A DNA stretch of 64,000 nt, taken from Amorphoplanes digitatis. GTDB lineage: Bacteria; Actinomycetota; Actinomycetes; Mycobacteriales; Micromonosporaceae. Of the stretch, positions 1-7,689 are shown one piece after another (the stretch's first letter is position 1; each line of letters begins with the position of its first letter). Where the stretch lies: positions 186,001 to 250,000 of the forward strand of contig NZ_JACHNH010000001.1 in assembly GCF_014205335.1 (NCBI RefSeq), in the 5' to 3' direction. Under the pieces are notes generated by a model that saw only the letters and a program-made list of their open reading frames with translations, made no database searches and was not told where the DNA came from. The translations under genes were made by a program, and so were the position numbers.

Positions 1-159
1 CACCTCGTCTGCCGCAACTGCGGCTCGGTCGACGAGGTCGACCCCGCGGTGATGCTGCCCGTGACCGAACAACTGAACGCCGACCGCGCCTTCCGGGTCG
101 ACGTCGGCCACGTCTCGCTCTTCGGCGAGTGCGGCGACTGCCGGGAGGCACAGGCGTGA
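1..159 (+). CDS. Fur-family metalloregulator, C-terminal fragment
   Basis: The reading frame is open from the first base and ends at TGA 157-159, so only the last 52 residues are in the window. The visible part starts HLVCRNCG and ends with a second CGDC pair, the two CxxC knuckles of the structural zinc site in Fur/Zur/PerR dimerisation domains. Such proteins bind DNA as metal-loaded dimers and repress metal-uptake or stress genes. The metal specificity cannot be told from this fragment. Its stop overlaps the GTG start of the next gene (GTGA), so the two are probably co-transcribed. Confidence 0.85.
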   Translation, partial: HLVCRNCGSVDEVDPAVMLPVTEQLNADRAFRVDVGHVSLFGECGDCREAQA

Positions 160-1217
160 CAAAGGTACTGATCGAGGAGCTCGACTCCGGCTCCGCCGAC
201 GCGGGCGTGCCGGCGCACTACGGCGATCCGATGCGCGAGCAGCGCGTCCTCGACACCGCCGCCGGGCTGGTCGACCGCTCCCACCGCGACGTCATCGCCG
301 TGCCCGGCGACGAGCGCGCGAGCTGGCTGCACACCCTGACCACCCAGCACCTGAGCGGGCTGCGCGCCGGGCAGGGCACCGAGTTCCTGGTGCTGTCCCC
401 GCACGGCCACGTCGAGCAGCACGCCCTGGTCGCCGAGGACGGCACGACCACCTGGCTGGACACCGAGCCCGGCGCGGGTGCCGGCCTGCTGAAGTACCTC
501 GAGATGATGCGCTTCTTCACCCGGGTCGAGCCGCGCGACGCGACCGGCGAGATGGCCGTGCTGTCGCTGGTCGGGCCGCAGGCGGCCGACGCCGCGCGGG
601 CGCACCTCGGCGTCGACCTGGCCGAGCCGCGGATCTTCGAGGTGCCGGGTCCGAAGTTCGCCGCCGGCTCGGTGCCGCCCGAGCCGACCGCCCTTTACGA
701 CGTACGGCCGTTCGGCGACGGCGCGCTCGCCCGCCGGGTGCCGCTCGGCGTCGACCTGCTGGTGCCCCGGCCCGCCCTCGACGAGGTGCTGGGGCGGCTG
801 GCCGAGGTGCCAAGGGCCGGGCTGTGGGCCTACGAGGCCGTCCGGGTCGCCAACCGGCTGCCGCGGCTTGGCTGGGAGACCGACCACCGGACCATTCCGG
901 CCGAGGCCGGCTTCGCCGCGCCCGCCGTGCACCTCGACAAGGGCTGTTACCGGGGCCAGGAGACGATCGCCCGGGTGCACCACCTGGGCCGGCCGCCCCG
1001 GCGCGCGGTGCTGCTGCACCTCGACGGGATCGCCACCGACCAGCCGCCCGCGCAGGGCACCCCGGTGACGCTGGACGGGCGCGCGGTCGGCTTCGTCGGC
1101 ACCGCGGTCCGCCACTACGAGCTGGGCATGATCGCCCTGGCCGTGCTCAAGCGCAACGTCGCGGACGACGCGTCACTGCTGGTCGGGGAGTCGGCCGCCG
1201 CCATCGACGTCTCGTAG
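156..1217 (+). CDS. ygfZ: YgfZ/GcvT-like folate-binding protein
   Basis: This 353-aa protein belongs to the YgfZ/CAF17 branch of the GcvT fold, which binds tetrahydrofolate and supports maturation or repair of iron-sulfur enzymes. The diagnostic KGCYRGQE motif, with its conserved cysteine, lies at about residues 262-269 and is followed by a C-terminal beta-barrel region. The GTG at 156 is preferred over the ATG at 129 because it overlaps the stop of the Fur-family gene as GTGA and gives the normal family start; the ATG would add nine arginine/glycine-rich residues encoded inside the upstream gene. The length is typical of the actinobacterial family. Confidence 0.88.
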   Translation: MTKVLIEELDSGSADAGVPAHYGDPMREQRVLDTAAGLVDRSHRDVIAVPGDERASWLHTLTTQHLSGLRAGQGTEFLVLSPHGHVEQHALVAEDGTTTWLDTEPGAGAGLLKYLEMMRFFTRVEPRDATGEMAVLSLVGPQAADAARAHLGVDLAEPRIFEVPGPKFAAGSVPPEPTALYDVRPFGDGALARRVPLGVDLLVPRPALDEVLGRLAEVPRAGLWAYEAVRVANRLPRLGWETDHRTIPAEAGFAAPAVHLDKGCYRGQETIARVHHLGRPPRRAVLLHLDGIATDQPPAQGTPVTLDGRAVGFVGTAVRHYELGMIALAVLKRNVADDASLLVGESAAAIDVS

Positions 1218-1245
1218 GCCCGTCCCGCATGGCAGGATCGCGGAC

Positions 1246-2079
1246 ATGACCGGGACACTCATCACAGTCGCGCCCACCGGCGCGGAGAGCAGCAAGGCAG
1301 CCGTACCCGCGCTGCCGGTGACGATCGACGAGCTCGTGGCCACCGCCAAGGAGTGCGAGGCGCTCGGCGCCTCGATCGTGCACGTCCACATCCGCGACGA
1401 CGCGGGCGAGCCCAGCCTGGACCAGGGCCGGCTGCGCGCCACGGTGTCCGCGCTGAGGCAGGCGACGGACCTGATCATTCAGCTCTCCTCGGGCGGCGCC
1501 GTGACCGACCCGGAGGCGGCCCGCCTGGCCGTGCTCGACGCCGGCCCGGAGATGGCGTCCTGCACGATGGGCACTGTCAACTTCGGCGACGGCGTGTTCA
1601 TGAACCGCTGGGACTTCATCGTCGACCTGCACACCCGGATGCAGGAGCGGGGCATCGTGCCGGAGTACGAGATCTTCGACCTCGGTCAGCTGACCACCCT
1701 GCAACGCCTGCTCGGCAAGCACGGACTTCCGTTCGGCGGCCACGTCCACGTCGACCTGGTGATGGGGGTGCCCGGCGGCATGCCCGGCACCGCCGCGGCG
1801 CTTGTCGCGTGCGAGCAGGCGATCCGCGACCTGCCCGCGGGCACCACGTTCTCGGCCACCGGCATCGGGCGCAGCACGATCCCGGTCATGCTCGCCTCGC
1901 TGTCCGCGGGCGGGCACCTGCGGGTCGGCATGGAGGACACCATCACGTACGGCAAGGGCCAGCCGGTCGAGTCGAACATGCAGCTGGTGGCCCGGGCGTT
2001 CGGCTTCGCGCAGCTCGCCCAGCGCCCGCCGCTGACCACGACCGAGGCCCGCGAGCTGCTCGGGGTCCCGGCCCGATGA
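1246..2079 (+). CDS. BKACE family (DUF849) beta-keto acid cleavage enzyme
   Basis: The 277-aa product has the beta-keto acid cleavage enzyme fold, whose members condense a beta-keto acid with acetyl-CoA in a zinc-dependent retro-Claisen reaction. Visible signatures are TGAE near residue 14, the zinc-binding HVHIRDD at 46-52 and the second metal/substrate segment GGHVHVDLVMGVPGG. The physiological substrate cannot be read from sequence, since the family includes 3-keto-5-aminohexanoate cleavage enzymes and many others. ATG 1246 follows the ygfZ-like gene after 28 bp. Its stop overlaps the next start as ATGA, so it is coupled to the asparaginase gene. Confidence 0.88.
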   Translation: MTGTLITVAPTGAESSKAAVPALPVTIDELVATAKECEALGASIVHVHIRDDAGEPSLDQGRLRATVSALRQATDLIIQLSSGGAVTDPEAARLAVLDAGPEMASCTMGTVNFGDGVFMNRWDFIVDLHTRMQERGIVPEYEIFDLGQLTTLQRLLGKHGLPFGGHVHVDLVMGVPGGMPGTAAALVACEQAIRDLPAGTTFSATGIGRSTIPVMLASLSAGGHLRVGMEDTITYGKGQPVESNMQLVARAFGFAQLAQRPPLTTTEARELLGVPAR

Positions 2080-3011
2080 TCCTGGCGGAGGTGGTGCGCT
2101 CGGGCTTCGTCGAGTCGGTGCACCACGGCTCGGTGGTCGTGCTCGACGCGGCCGGACTGGTGGTCGCGGCGGCGGGCGAGGTAGCCGCCCCGATGTTCCC
2201 CCGCTCGTCCAACAAGCCGTTCCAGACGGTCGGGATGCTGCGGGCCGGGCTGCGCACCGCCGACCCGGCCGATCTCGCGCTGATCAGCGGCAGCCACTTC
2301 GGCGAGCCGTTCCACGTCGCCCGGGTGCGCGAGATCCTGGGCGCCGCGGGCCTGGACGAGGGCGCGCTGCGCTGCCCGGAGTCGCTGCCGCTGTCGGAGA
2401 ACGAGCGGGACATCGTGCTGCGCGACGGCCGCGGCCCCGAGCGCATCCTGATGAACTGCTCGGGCAAGCACGCCGGGATGCTGGCCACCTGCGTGGCGAA
2501 CGGGTGGTCGCTGGACGACTACCGCAACGCGAAGCATCCGTTGCAGGTGGCGATCGCCGCCGCGGTGACCGACCTGGTCGGCGAGCCGATCGCCGCGACC
2601 GGGATCGACGGCTGCGGCGCGCCGGTGTTCGGATTCTCGCTGACCGCCCTGGCCCGCGGGTTCCAGCGGCTGGTGCAGGCGCCGCCGCAGTCGTACGAGC
2701 GGCTGGTCGCCGACACGATGCGCGCCGATCCGGAGCTGGTCGCGGGCACCGGCGAGGACGACACCCGGCTGATGCGGGGGGTGCCCGGCCTGCTGGCCAA
2801 GGGCGGGGCCGAGGGCGTGGTCGCGGTGGCGATCGAGGACGTCGGCGCGGTCGCTCTCAAGATCGAGGACGGCGCCATGCGGGCCCGGATGCCGGTCCTG
2901 ATGTCCGCGCTGCGCCGGCTCGGCGTCGCGGCGCCGATCCTGGACGACCTGGCCACGGTGCCGGTGCTGGGCGGCGGCGTACGGATCGGTGAGGTCCGCA
3001 CCGCCTGGTGA
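2076..3011 (+). CDS. Asparaginase, L-asparaginase II type
   Basis: This 311-aa protein matches the asparaginase II family first seen in Rhizobium, which is unrelated to the bacterial AnsA/AnsB class and hydrolyses asparagine to aspartate and ammonia. Family features are the N-terminal LAEVVRSGFVESVHHGS, the SSNKPFQ segment, SGSHFGEP, and the NCSGKHAGML motif in the middle. The ATG at 2076 overlaps the preceding stop by 4 bp (ATGA), indicating translational coupling. No signal peptide is seen, so it is cytoplasmic. It is the last gene before the palindromic operator of the XRE operon. Confidence 0.9.
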   Translation: MILAEVVRSGFVESVHHGSVVVLDAAGLVVAAAGEVAAPMFPRSSNKPFQTVGMLRAGLRTADPADLALISGSHFGEPFHVARVREILGAAGLDEGALRCPESLPLSENERDIVLRDGRGPERILMNCSGKHAGMLATCVANGWSLDDYRNAKHPLQVAIAAAVTDLVGEPIAATGIDGCGAPVFGFSLTALARGFQRLVQAPPQSYERLVADTMRADPELVAGTGEDDTRLMRGVPGLLAKGGAEGVVAVAIEDVGAVALKIEDGAMRARMPVLMSALRRLGVAAPILDDLATVPVLGGGVRIGEVRTAW

Positions 3012-3021
3012 CACGACTCAC

Positions 3022-3057
3022 GCTAGCTCCTGCAAGCAAGTGCTTGCAGGAGCTAGC
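3022..3057. promoter_or_regulatory. Perfect 36-bp palindrome upstream of the XRE regulator gene
   Basis: Two 17-bp arms (the right one TGCTTGCAGGAGCTAGC) are exact inverted complements separated only by AG. The element lies 22 bp before the ATG at 3080 and 11 bp after the asparaginase stop. Perfection over 34 bp with almost no loop suggests a dimer operator rather than a terminator, although it could also act as one for the asparaginase operon. Autoregulation by the XRE protein is an inference from position. Confidence 0.75.
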
Positions 3058-3079
3058 ACCTCGGGCTACCGTCGAATGC

Positions 3080-3559
3080 ATGGCCACGCCAAAGGACCTG
3101 CCCCAGGACATCGGTGGATTCATCCGTGACCTGCGGCAGACCGCGAAGATCTCGCTGCGGCAGCTCGCCGAAAAGGCGGGCGTGAGCAACCCGTACCTCA
3201 GCCAGATCGAGCGTGGCCTGCGCAAGCCCAGCGCCGAGGTGTTGCAGCAACTGGCCAGCGCGCTGCGGGTGTCGACGCCCGCGATGTACCTGCGTGCCGG
3301 CCTGCTCGACGGGGAGGGCCAGCAGGGCGTGCTGGCCGCGATCGCGGTCGATCCCGAGCTGACGATCGCCCAGAAGCAGTCGTTGTCGCAGATCTACGAG
3401 ACGTTCCGAAACGAGACCGCCCGGCAGGCGCCGGCGGCGACAGAGCCCGCCAAGGCTCCCGATGCGGATGACGCGCTCAGCAATGTCATCCGCGACGTGG
3501 CTGTCGCCGAGGACGGTGCAGCCCCCCCACCCAGGACCACCCAGCCCGAGGAGAAGTAA
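3080..3559 (+). CDS. XRE-family helix-turn-helix regulator (Rv0474-like)
   Basis: The 159-aa protein has an N-terminal Cro/C1 helix-turn-helix at about residues 10-65 (LRQLAEKAGVSNPYLSQIERG is the typical helix 2-3 region) and an acidic, proline-rich tail with no recognised ligand domain. ATG 3080 is chosen because the upstream codons of the longer frame lie inside the palindromic operator. Gene order (XRE, HBHA-like, DUF2516) is the same as Rv0474-Rv0476 in M. tuberculosis. The next gene starts at the base after its stop, so the two are tightly coupled. It probably controls its own operon through the palindrome at 3022-3057. Confidence 0.9.
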   Translation: MATPKDLPQDIGGFIRDLRQTAKISLRQLAEKAGVSNPYLSQIERGLRKPSAEVLQQLASALRVSTPAMYLRAGLLDGEGQQGVLAAIAVDPELTIAQKQSLSQIYETFRNETARQAPAATEPAKAPDADDALSNVIRDVAVAEDGAAPPPRTTQPEEK

Positions 3560-4015
3560 GTGACCACCGAGCAGACCAAGACCCGTATCCCCGCGCCCCT
3601 CTACGCCGCCGCCGGCGCCGGTGACCTGGCCTACCAGCAGCTCCGCAAGCTGCCGGCCGTCATCACCGACCTGAGCGACCGCGCCGCCGCCTCGCTGAAG
3701 GTCGCGAACGACACGGCGAGCACCAAGGCCGCCTCGCTCAAGTCGACCGCCGCCAGCACCGACTTCGACAAGCTGCGCGAGACCGCTACCGCCAGCGCCG
3801 TGGCGTTCGCCGCCGCCGCGCAGGAGCGTGCCGTCGCCGTCTACACCTCGCTTGTCGCGCACGGCGAGCGCGTGGTCGGCACCGGTGTCGTCGAGGCCGC
3901 GGACGCGGTCAACGCCGACATGGTGACCACCGTGGAGCCGAAGGCCGTCGAGGCCGCCGCCGAGCAGAGCGCGCCGAAGCCGCGCAAGCGCCCGACCCGT
4001 CCGGCCGCCAAGTAA
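3560..4015 (+). CDS. HBHA-like alanine-rich coiled-coil protein
   Basis: This 151-aa protein resembles the mycobacterial heparin-binding hemagglutinin: an N-terminal hydrophobic patch (APLYAAAGAGDLAYQQLRKLP), a long Ala/Ser/Lys/Thr helical region predicted to be coiled coil, and a basic Lys/Pro/Arg C-terminus (KPRKRPTRPAAK) like a short version of the HBHA lysine-rich tail. There is no signal peptide; mycobacterial HBHA is also exported without one. The GTG start directly follows the XRE gene stop and has GAGGAGAAG upstream. A role in adhesion here is unproven; lipid-body or membrane association is also known for HBHA homologues. Confidence 0.8.
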   Translation: MTTEQTKTRIPAPLYAAAGAGDLAYQQLRKLPAVITDLSDRAAASLKVANDTASTKAASLKSTAASTDFDKLRETATASAVAFAAAAQERAVAVYTSLVAHGERVVGTGVVEAADAVNADMVTTVEPKAVEAAAEQSAPKPRKRPTRPAAK

Positions 4016-4037
4016 GTAACCACGGAAACTCTCTGAT

Positions 4038-4069
4038 CCGCGGGCCTCGGCGTCAGCCGGGGCCCGCGG
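4038..4069 (+). terminator. GC-rich hairpin after the HBHA-like gene
   Basis: Arms CCGCGGGCC (4038-4046) and GGCCCGCGG (4061-4069) are perfectly complementary and enclose a 14-nt loop that can pair further. There is no T-run, so it may be an attenuator or RNA-stability element within the operon rather than a full terminator. Confidence 0.5.
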
Positions 4070-4084
4070 CATAGACTGGCGGTC

Positions 4085-4408
4085 ATGGCCTACAGCGCGA
4101 CACCCATCTTCTACGACGACGTCGCGGGTCTCATCGCCCTCGCCGTCTCGATCCTGTCGTTGGTCGTGCAGGCTGTCGCGCTCATCCACTGCGTGACCCA
4201 GCGCGGCGATGGTTTTCAGGCGATCGGCACCCTGCCCAAGGGTGCCTGGCTGGCCATCCTCGCCGTCTGCATCATCCTGACGCTGCTCGGCGTCGGCGGC
4301 GGTGCCACCGGCCTGTTCGGCCTCATCGGCGTGGCCGCCGCGCTGATCTACCTGCTCGACGTCCGGCCCGGCCTGCGCGACCTGTCGGACGGCAAGGGCT
4401 TCTGGTGA
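4085..4408 (+). CDS. DUF2516 membrane protein (Rv0476-like)
   Basis: This 107-aa protein has three likely membrane helices (about residues 11-33, 51-70 and 73-92), with the conserved LPKGAWLAIL segment and the C-terminal DVRPGLRDL typical of DUF2516. The function is unknown. Its place after an XRE gene and an HBHA-like gene is the same as in mycobacteria, which suggests a conserved envelope-associated module. The stop at 4406-4408 overlaps the GTG start of the hydrolase gene. Confidence 0.85.
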   Translation: MAYSATPIFYDDVAGLIALAVSILSLVVQAVALIHCVTQRGDGFQAIGTLPKGAWLAILAVCIILTLLGVGGGATGLFGLIGVAAALIYLLDVRPGLRDLSDGKGFW

Positions 4409-5292
4409 AGGGTCTCCGCTGGCCGCCGCCTCCCGACGGCGGCCCGCGGAATCCCGGCCCGGGCCCGAGCGCGCCGCGGGGCGGCCGGCCGACCCTGCCG
4501 TCGCCGCCCACCGAACTGATCGAGGCCCGTCCCGGCGTACGCCTGGAGCAGCTCGTCACGGGCGCCGGCGAGCCGGTCACGGTCTTCGCGCACGGGCTGG
4601 CCGGCGACATCTCCGGCACCCGCCCGCTCGGCAGCGGCGTCACCGGCCGGCGGGTCTTCTTCCACTTCGCCGGGCACGGCCGCTCGGACGCGCCACCCGG
4701 ACCGTGGAGCTTCGCCGATCTCGCCGACGACCTGCGTGCCGTCGCCGACCGGTCCGGCGCCACCCGGGCATTGGGTGTCAGCATGGGCGCCGGCGCGCTG
4801 TGCCGGTTGCTCGCGGACACGCCCGGGCGTTTCGAACGGATCGTGCTCTATCTGCCCGCGCCGCTGGACGGCGTGCGGCCGCCGCAGGCCGAGGCGCGAC
4901 TGACCCGCCTGCTCGCCGCGGTCGAGTCGGGCGAGGCCGCGCTGGTCGCGGACGCCGTCGAGCCCGAGCTGCCGCCGTCGGTGCGTAACACGCCGACGGG
5001 GTGGAGCTACCTGCGGCAGCGGGTCGAGCAGCTGCTGACCGACGGGCTCGCCCCCGAGCTCGACACCCTGTGGCGGGCGCCCGCGGTGCCGGACACCTCG
5101 GCGCTGGCGTCGTTCCCGGGCCGGGCGCTGGTGATCGGGTGCGTGGGGGACGACGTGCATCCCGTGCCCGTCGCCGAGCGGCTCGCCGCTCTGCTGCCCG
5201 ACGCCGAACTGCACGTCTACGACCGGCCGGCGGTGCTCTGGACCAAGCGCACCGAGCTACGCCAACGCGTCTCCGCCTTCCTGAACGCCTGA
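4405..5292 (+). CDS. Alpha/beta hydrolase
   Basis: This 295-aa protein has an alpha/beta hydrolase core after a proline-rich N-terminal stretch of about 35 residues. The oxyanion segment FAHGLAG, the FHFAGHGRSD strand-turn and the nucleophile elbow GVSMGAG (Ser in GxSxG) are visible. The charge-relay Asp is probably in the CVGDDVHP segment. The final catalytic His is not obvious: the C-terminal segment reads DRPAVLWT where a histidine loop would be expected. The substrate is unknown. The GTG start overlaps the DUF2516 stop. Confidence 0.8.
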   Translation: MKGLRWPPPPDGGPRNPGPGPSAPRGGRPTLPSPPTELIEARPGVRLEQLVTGAGEPVTVFAHGLAGDISGTRPLGSGVTGRRVFFHFAGHGRSDAPPGPWSFADLADDLRAVADRSGATRALGVSMGAGALCRLLADTPGRFERIVLYLPAPLDGVRPPQAEARLTRLLAAVESGEAALVADAVEPELPPSVRNTPTGWSYLRQRVEQLLTDGLAPELDTLWRAPAVPDTSALASFPGRALVIGCVGDDVHPVPVAERLAALLPDAELHVYDRPAVLWTKRTELRQRVSAFLNA

Positions 5293-5363
5293 TCGCGACC
5301 CCCGATCAAGTGGGTAGATCGCCCGAGCCGTAACTTTTCGGGCACTGAAGCGGTGTTCATGGC

Positions 5364-5819
5364 GTGCCGCTTTCCCCCAAATCCATCTTTTTCGGCCTGG
5401 TGACCCTCGGGCTTCCGTTCGCCGTCACGGTCGGCTGGACGCTCGGCACGCCGGCACCCAGTGAGCCGGTGCTGAGCGCGCCCGGCGGGGCCGGCGGAAT
5501 CGGCCACGCGCCCGAGCGGGTCGCGAAGCCGGCGTCCGAGTCGAACGTCGCGTGGTCGCCGCCCGCCACCACGCCGGTCGCCGTGGCATCGTCCCTGGCC
5601 GTCGCCGACCGGGCCGCGATCGTGGCGCCGAGCGCCGCCGCCGCGCCGTCCACCGTGGTCTCCGGTGCGCCCTCGCCGGCCTTCACGCTGCTGCAGCCGC
5701 CGGTGCCGACCCCGACCATGGTCATCGCACCGCCGAGCCCGTCCGCGACGGCGCCGAGCGCGAGCGCGGATCCGGAGGTCTCCGGCCTCGGCGAGCCCCA
5801 ACTGGCCCAGGGGTCCTAA
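5364..5819 (+). CDS. Proline/alanine-rich secreted or membrane-anchored protein
   Basis: This 151-aa protein is of unknown function. The N-terminus has a short basic start and a hydrophobic segment (FFGLVTLGLPFAVTVGW) that could be a signal peptide or anchor; the remainder is low-complexity Pro/Ala/Ser/Val and probably disordered outside the cell. No cell-wall sorting signal is seen. The start is GTG 5364, 71 bp after the hydrolase. The gene is likely real because the opposite-strand frames do not give a better candidate, but the start and annotation are uncertain. Confidence 0.55.
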   Translation: MPLSPKSIFFGLVTLGLPFAVTVGWTLGTPAPSEPVLSAPGGAGGIGHAPERVAKPASESNVAWSPPATTPVAVASSLAVADRAAIVAPSAAAAPSTVVSGAPSPAFTLLQPPVPTPTMVIAPPSPSATAPSASADPEVSGLGEPQLAQGS

Positions 5820-5830
5820 GCTCCCTGACC

Positions 5831-6664
5831 GTGGGGAGCAATTCGAATCAACTGCGGTCCGTTGCCGTGCAGGGTGCCGCCGTGACCGGCGGCGCCGTGC
5901 GGCAGTTCGCCTCCGGCGCGGGCCTGCTCGGCCGCGGCCTGGTCCTGGTCCTGCGCAGCCCGAGGATCCTCGGGCTCGGCCTGCTCCCGGCGCTGATCGT
6001 CGGCATCCTTTACGCGGCCGCGCTGGCCGCCCTGATCGCGTACGTCGACGACCTGTCCGCGACGGTCACCTGGTTCGCCGACGACTGGTCGACCTTCTAC
6101 CGGGACCTGACCCGGGTGCTGGCGGGCGTGGCCCTGATCGGGCTCGGCGGCCTGTTCGGCGTCCTCACCTTCACCGCGGTCACCCTGCTGATCGGCGACC
6201 CGTTCTACGAGAAGATCTCCGGCCTGGTCGAGGCCCGCTACGGCGGCGTGCCGGACGAGGTCGAGGTGTCGCTGGGCCGCTCGCTGGCCCGCAGCCTGGT
6301 GGACTCGCTGCGCCTGATCGGGCTGTCCATCCTCTTCGGCATCCCGCTGTTCCTGGCCGGCTTCATCCCGGTGGTCGGACAGACCGTGGTACCGGTGATC
6401 GGCGCGACGATCGGCGGCTGGCTGCTCGCCGTCGAGCTGACCGGCGTGCCGTTCCAGCGGCGTGGTCAGCGCCTGCGCCACCGCCGGGCCGCCCTGCGCG
6501 GCAACCGCCCGCTCGCCCTCGGCTTCGGGGTGGCCGTCTTCGCCTGCTTCCTGATCCCGCTGGGCGCCGTGCTGGTGATGCCGGCCGCCGTGGTGGGCGG
6601 CACCCTGCTCGCCCGCCGCTCCCTGGGGCTGCCCATCGAGATCACGACGGTGCGGTCGCTCTGA
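5831..6664 (+). CDS. EI24/CysZ-like membrane protein
   Basis: The 277-aa product has an EI24 domain, related to the sulfate transporter CysZ. There are four to six hydrophobic segments (for example LGLGLLPALIVGILYAAAL, a central GVALIGLGGLFGVL and the C-terminal LGFGVAVFACFLIPLGAVL). The family motif region around LLIGDPFYEKISGLVEARYG is well preserved. In actinobacteria the transported substrate is not established. GTG 5831 is chosen just past the previous stop; GTG 5864 or 5882 are alternatives because this end is poorly conserved. The open frame extends upstream, but that part overlaps the preceding gene. Confidence 0.8.
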   Translation: MGSNSNQLRSVAVQGAAVTGGAVRQFASGAGLLGRGLVLVLRSPRILGLGLLPALIVGILYAAALAALIAYVDDLSATVTWFADDWSTFYRDLTRVLAGVALIGLGGLFGVLTFTAVTLLIGDPFYEKISGLVEARYGGVPDEVEVSLGRSLARSLVDSLRLIGLSILFGIPLFLAGFIPVVGQTVVPVIGATIGGWLLAVELTGVPFQRRGQRLRHRRAALRGNRPLALGFGVAVFACFLIPLGAVLVMPAAVVGGTLLARRSLGLPIEITTVRSL

Positions 6665-6668
6665 TCCG

Positions 6669-7685
6669 CTAGGCCGAGGCCCGGACCACCAGCTCGGTGG
6701 GGAGGACGACGGCGTCCGGCTCCAGCGGTCGCTCGTTGACCAGGCCGAGCATCTGCCGTGCCATCGTCCGGCCCATGTCGACTATCGGCTGGCGGACCGT
6801 GGTCAGCGGCGGGTCGCTGAGCCTGCTGATCTCGAAGTCGTCGAAGCCGACCACCGCGACGTCCTCCGGGACCCGGCGGCCCGCGTCCTTGAGCGCCTGT
6901 AGCGCGCCGTGGGCCATCATGTCGGAGGCCACGAACACCGCGTCCAGCCCCGGGTCGTCGGCGAGCAGCTGGCGCATCGCGCGGAGGCCGGACTCGCGGG
7001 TGAAGTCGCCGACGGCGACGTGCTCGGGCAGCCCCGCCTCGCGCAGCGTGTCCTGGTAACCGGTCAGCCGGTCTATCCCGGCGATCATGTCCTGCGGGCC
7101 GGCGATGGTGGCTATCCGCCGCCGCCCGGTGCCCAGCAGGTGCCGTACGGCCTTCCCGACGCCGCCGACGTGGTCCACGTCCACGTACGGGACCGGCAGC
7201 TCGGCCGGGGTCATCGGGCGGCCGCTACAGACGACCGGGATGCCGAGCCGGGCGAGCGCGCCGGGCAGCGGGTCGGCGCCGTGCATCGAGGCGAACATGA
7301 CGCCGTCGACGTGGCCCGCCATCGCGTACCGCTCGACCCGGTCGTGGCTGGCCGCCGAGCCCGCCATCATCAGCACCAGTTGCTTGTCCGCCGCGTCGAG
7401 CTCCATGCTCACGCCGCGGATCACCGCGGGGAAGAACAGGTCATCGGAGAAGACCCGGTTCGCCGTCTCCGGCAGGATCAGCGCGATCGACTCCGTGCGC
7501 TGCGTGACAAGGCTGCGCGCGGCCTGGTTGGGCACGTAGCCCAGCTCCTCGACGGCCTGGTTCACCGCGTCACGGATCGCCACCGCGACGGTGGTCGACC
7601 CGTTGACGACGCGGGAGACGGTCGCCCTCGAGACACCGGCCCGCCTGGCCACGGCCTCCAGAGTCGGTCGCTCCCGCGTCACCAT
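6669..7685 (-). CDS. LacI-family transcriptional regulator
   Basis: This 338-aa protein has the N-terminal LacI helix-turn-helix and hinge (TLEAVARRAGVSRATVSRVV, then ELGYVPNQAARSLV) and a periplasmic-binding-protein-like effector domain ending in the FDDFEISRLSDPPLTTVRQP segment found in sugar-responsive members. It lies 4 bp downstream of the beta-glucosidase gene on the same strand, so it is co-transcribed and probably represses that gene in response to a beta-glucoside. Cellobiose, as for CebR, is a guess. No clear palindromic operator was found upstream of the glucosidase gene. Confidence 0.92.
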   Translation of the reverse strand: MVTRERPTLEAVARRAGVSRATVSRVVNGSTTVAVAIRDAVNQAVEELGYVPNQAARSLVTQRTESIALILPETANRVFSDDLFFPAVIRGVSMELDAADKQLVLMMAGSAASHDRVERYAMAGHVDGVMFASMHGADPLPGALARLGIPVVCSGRPMTPAELPVPYVDVDHVGGVGKAVRHLLGTGRRRIATIAGPQDMIAGIDRLTGYQDTLREAGLPEHVAVGDFTRESGLRAMRQLLADDPGLDAVFVASDMMAHGALQALKDAGRRVPEDVAVVGFDDFEISRLSDPPLTTVRQPIVDMGRTMARQMLGLVNERPLEPDAVVLPTELVVRASA

Positions 7686-7689
7686 CAGC

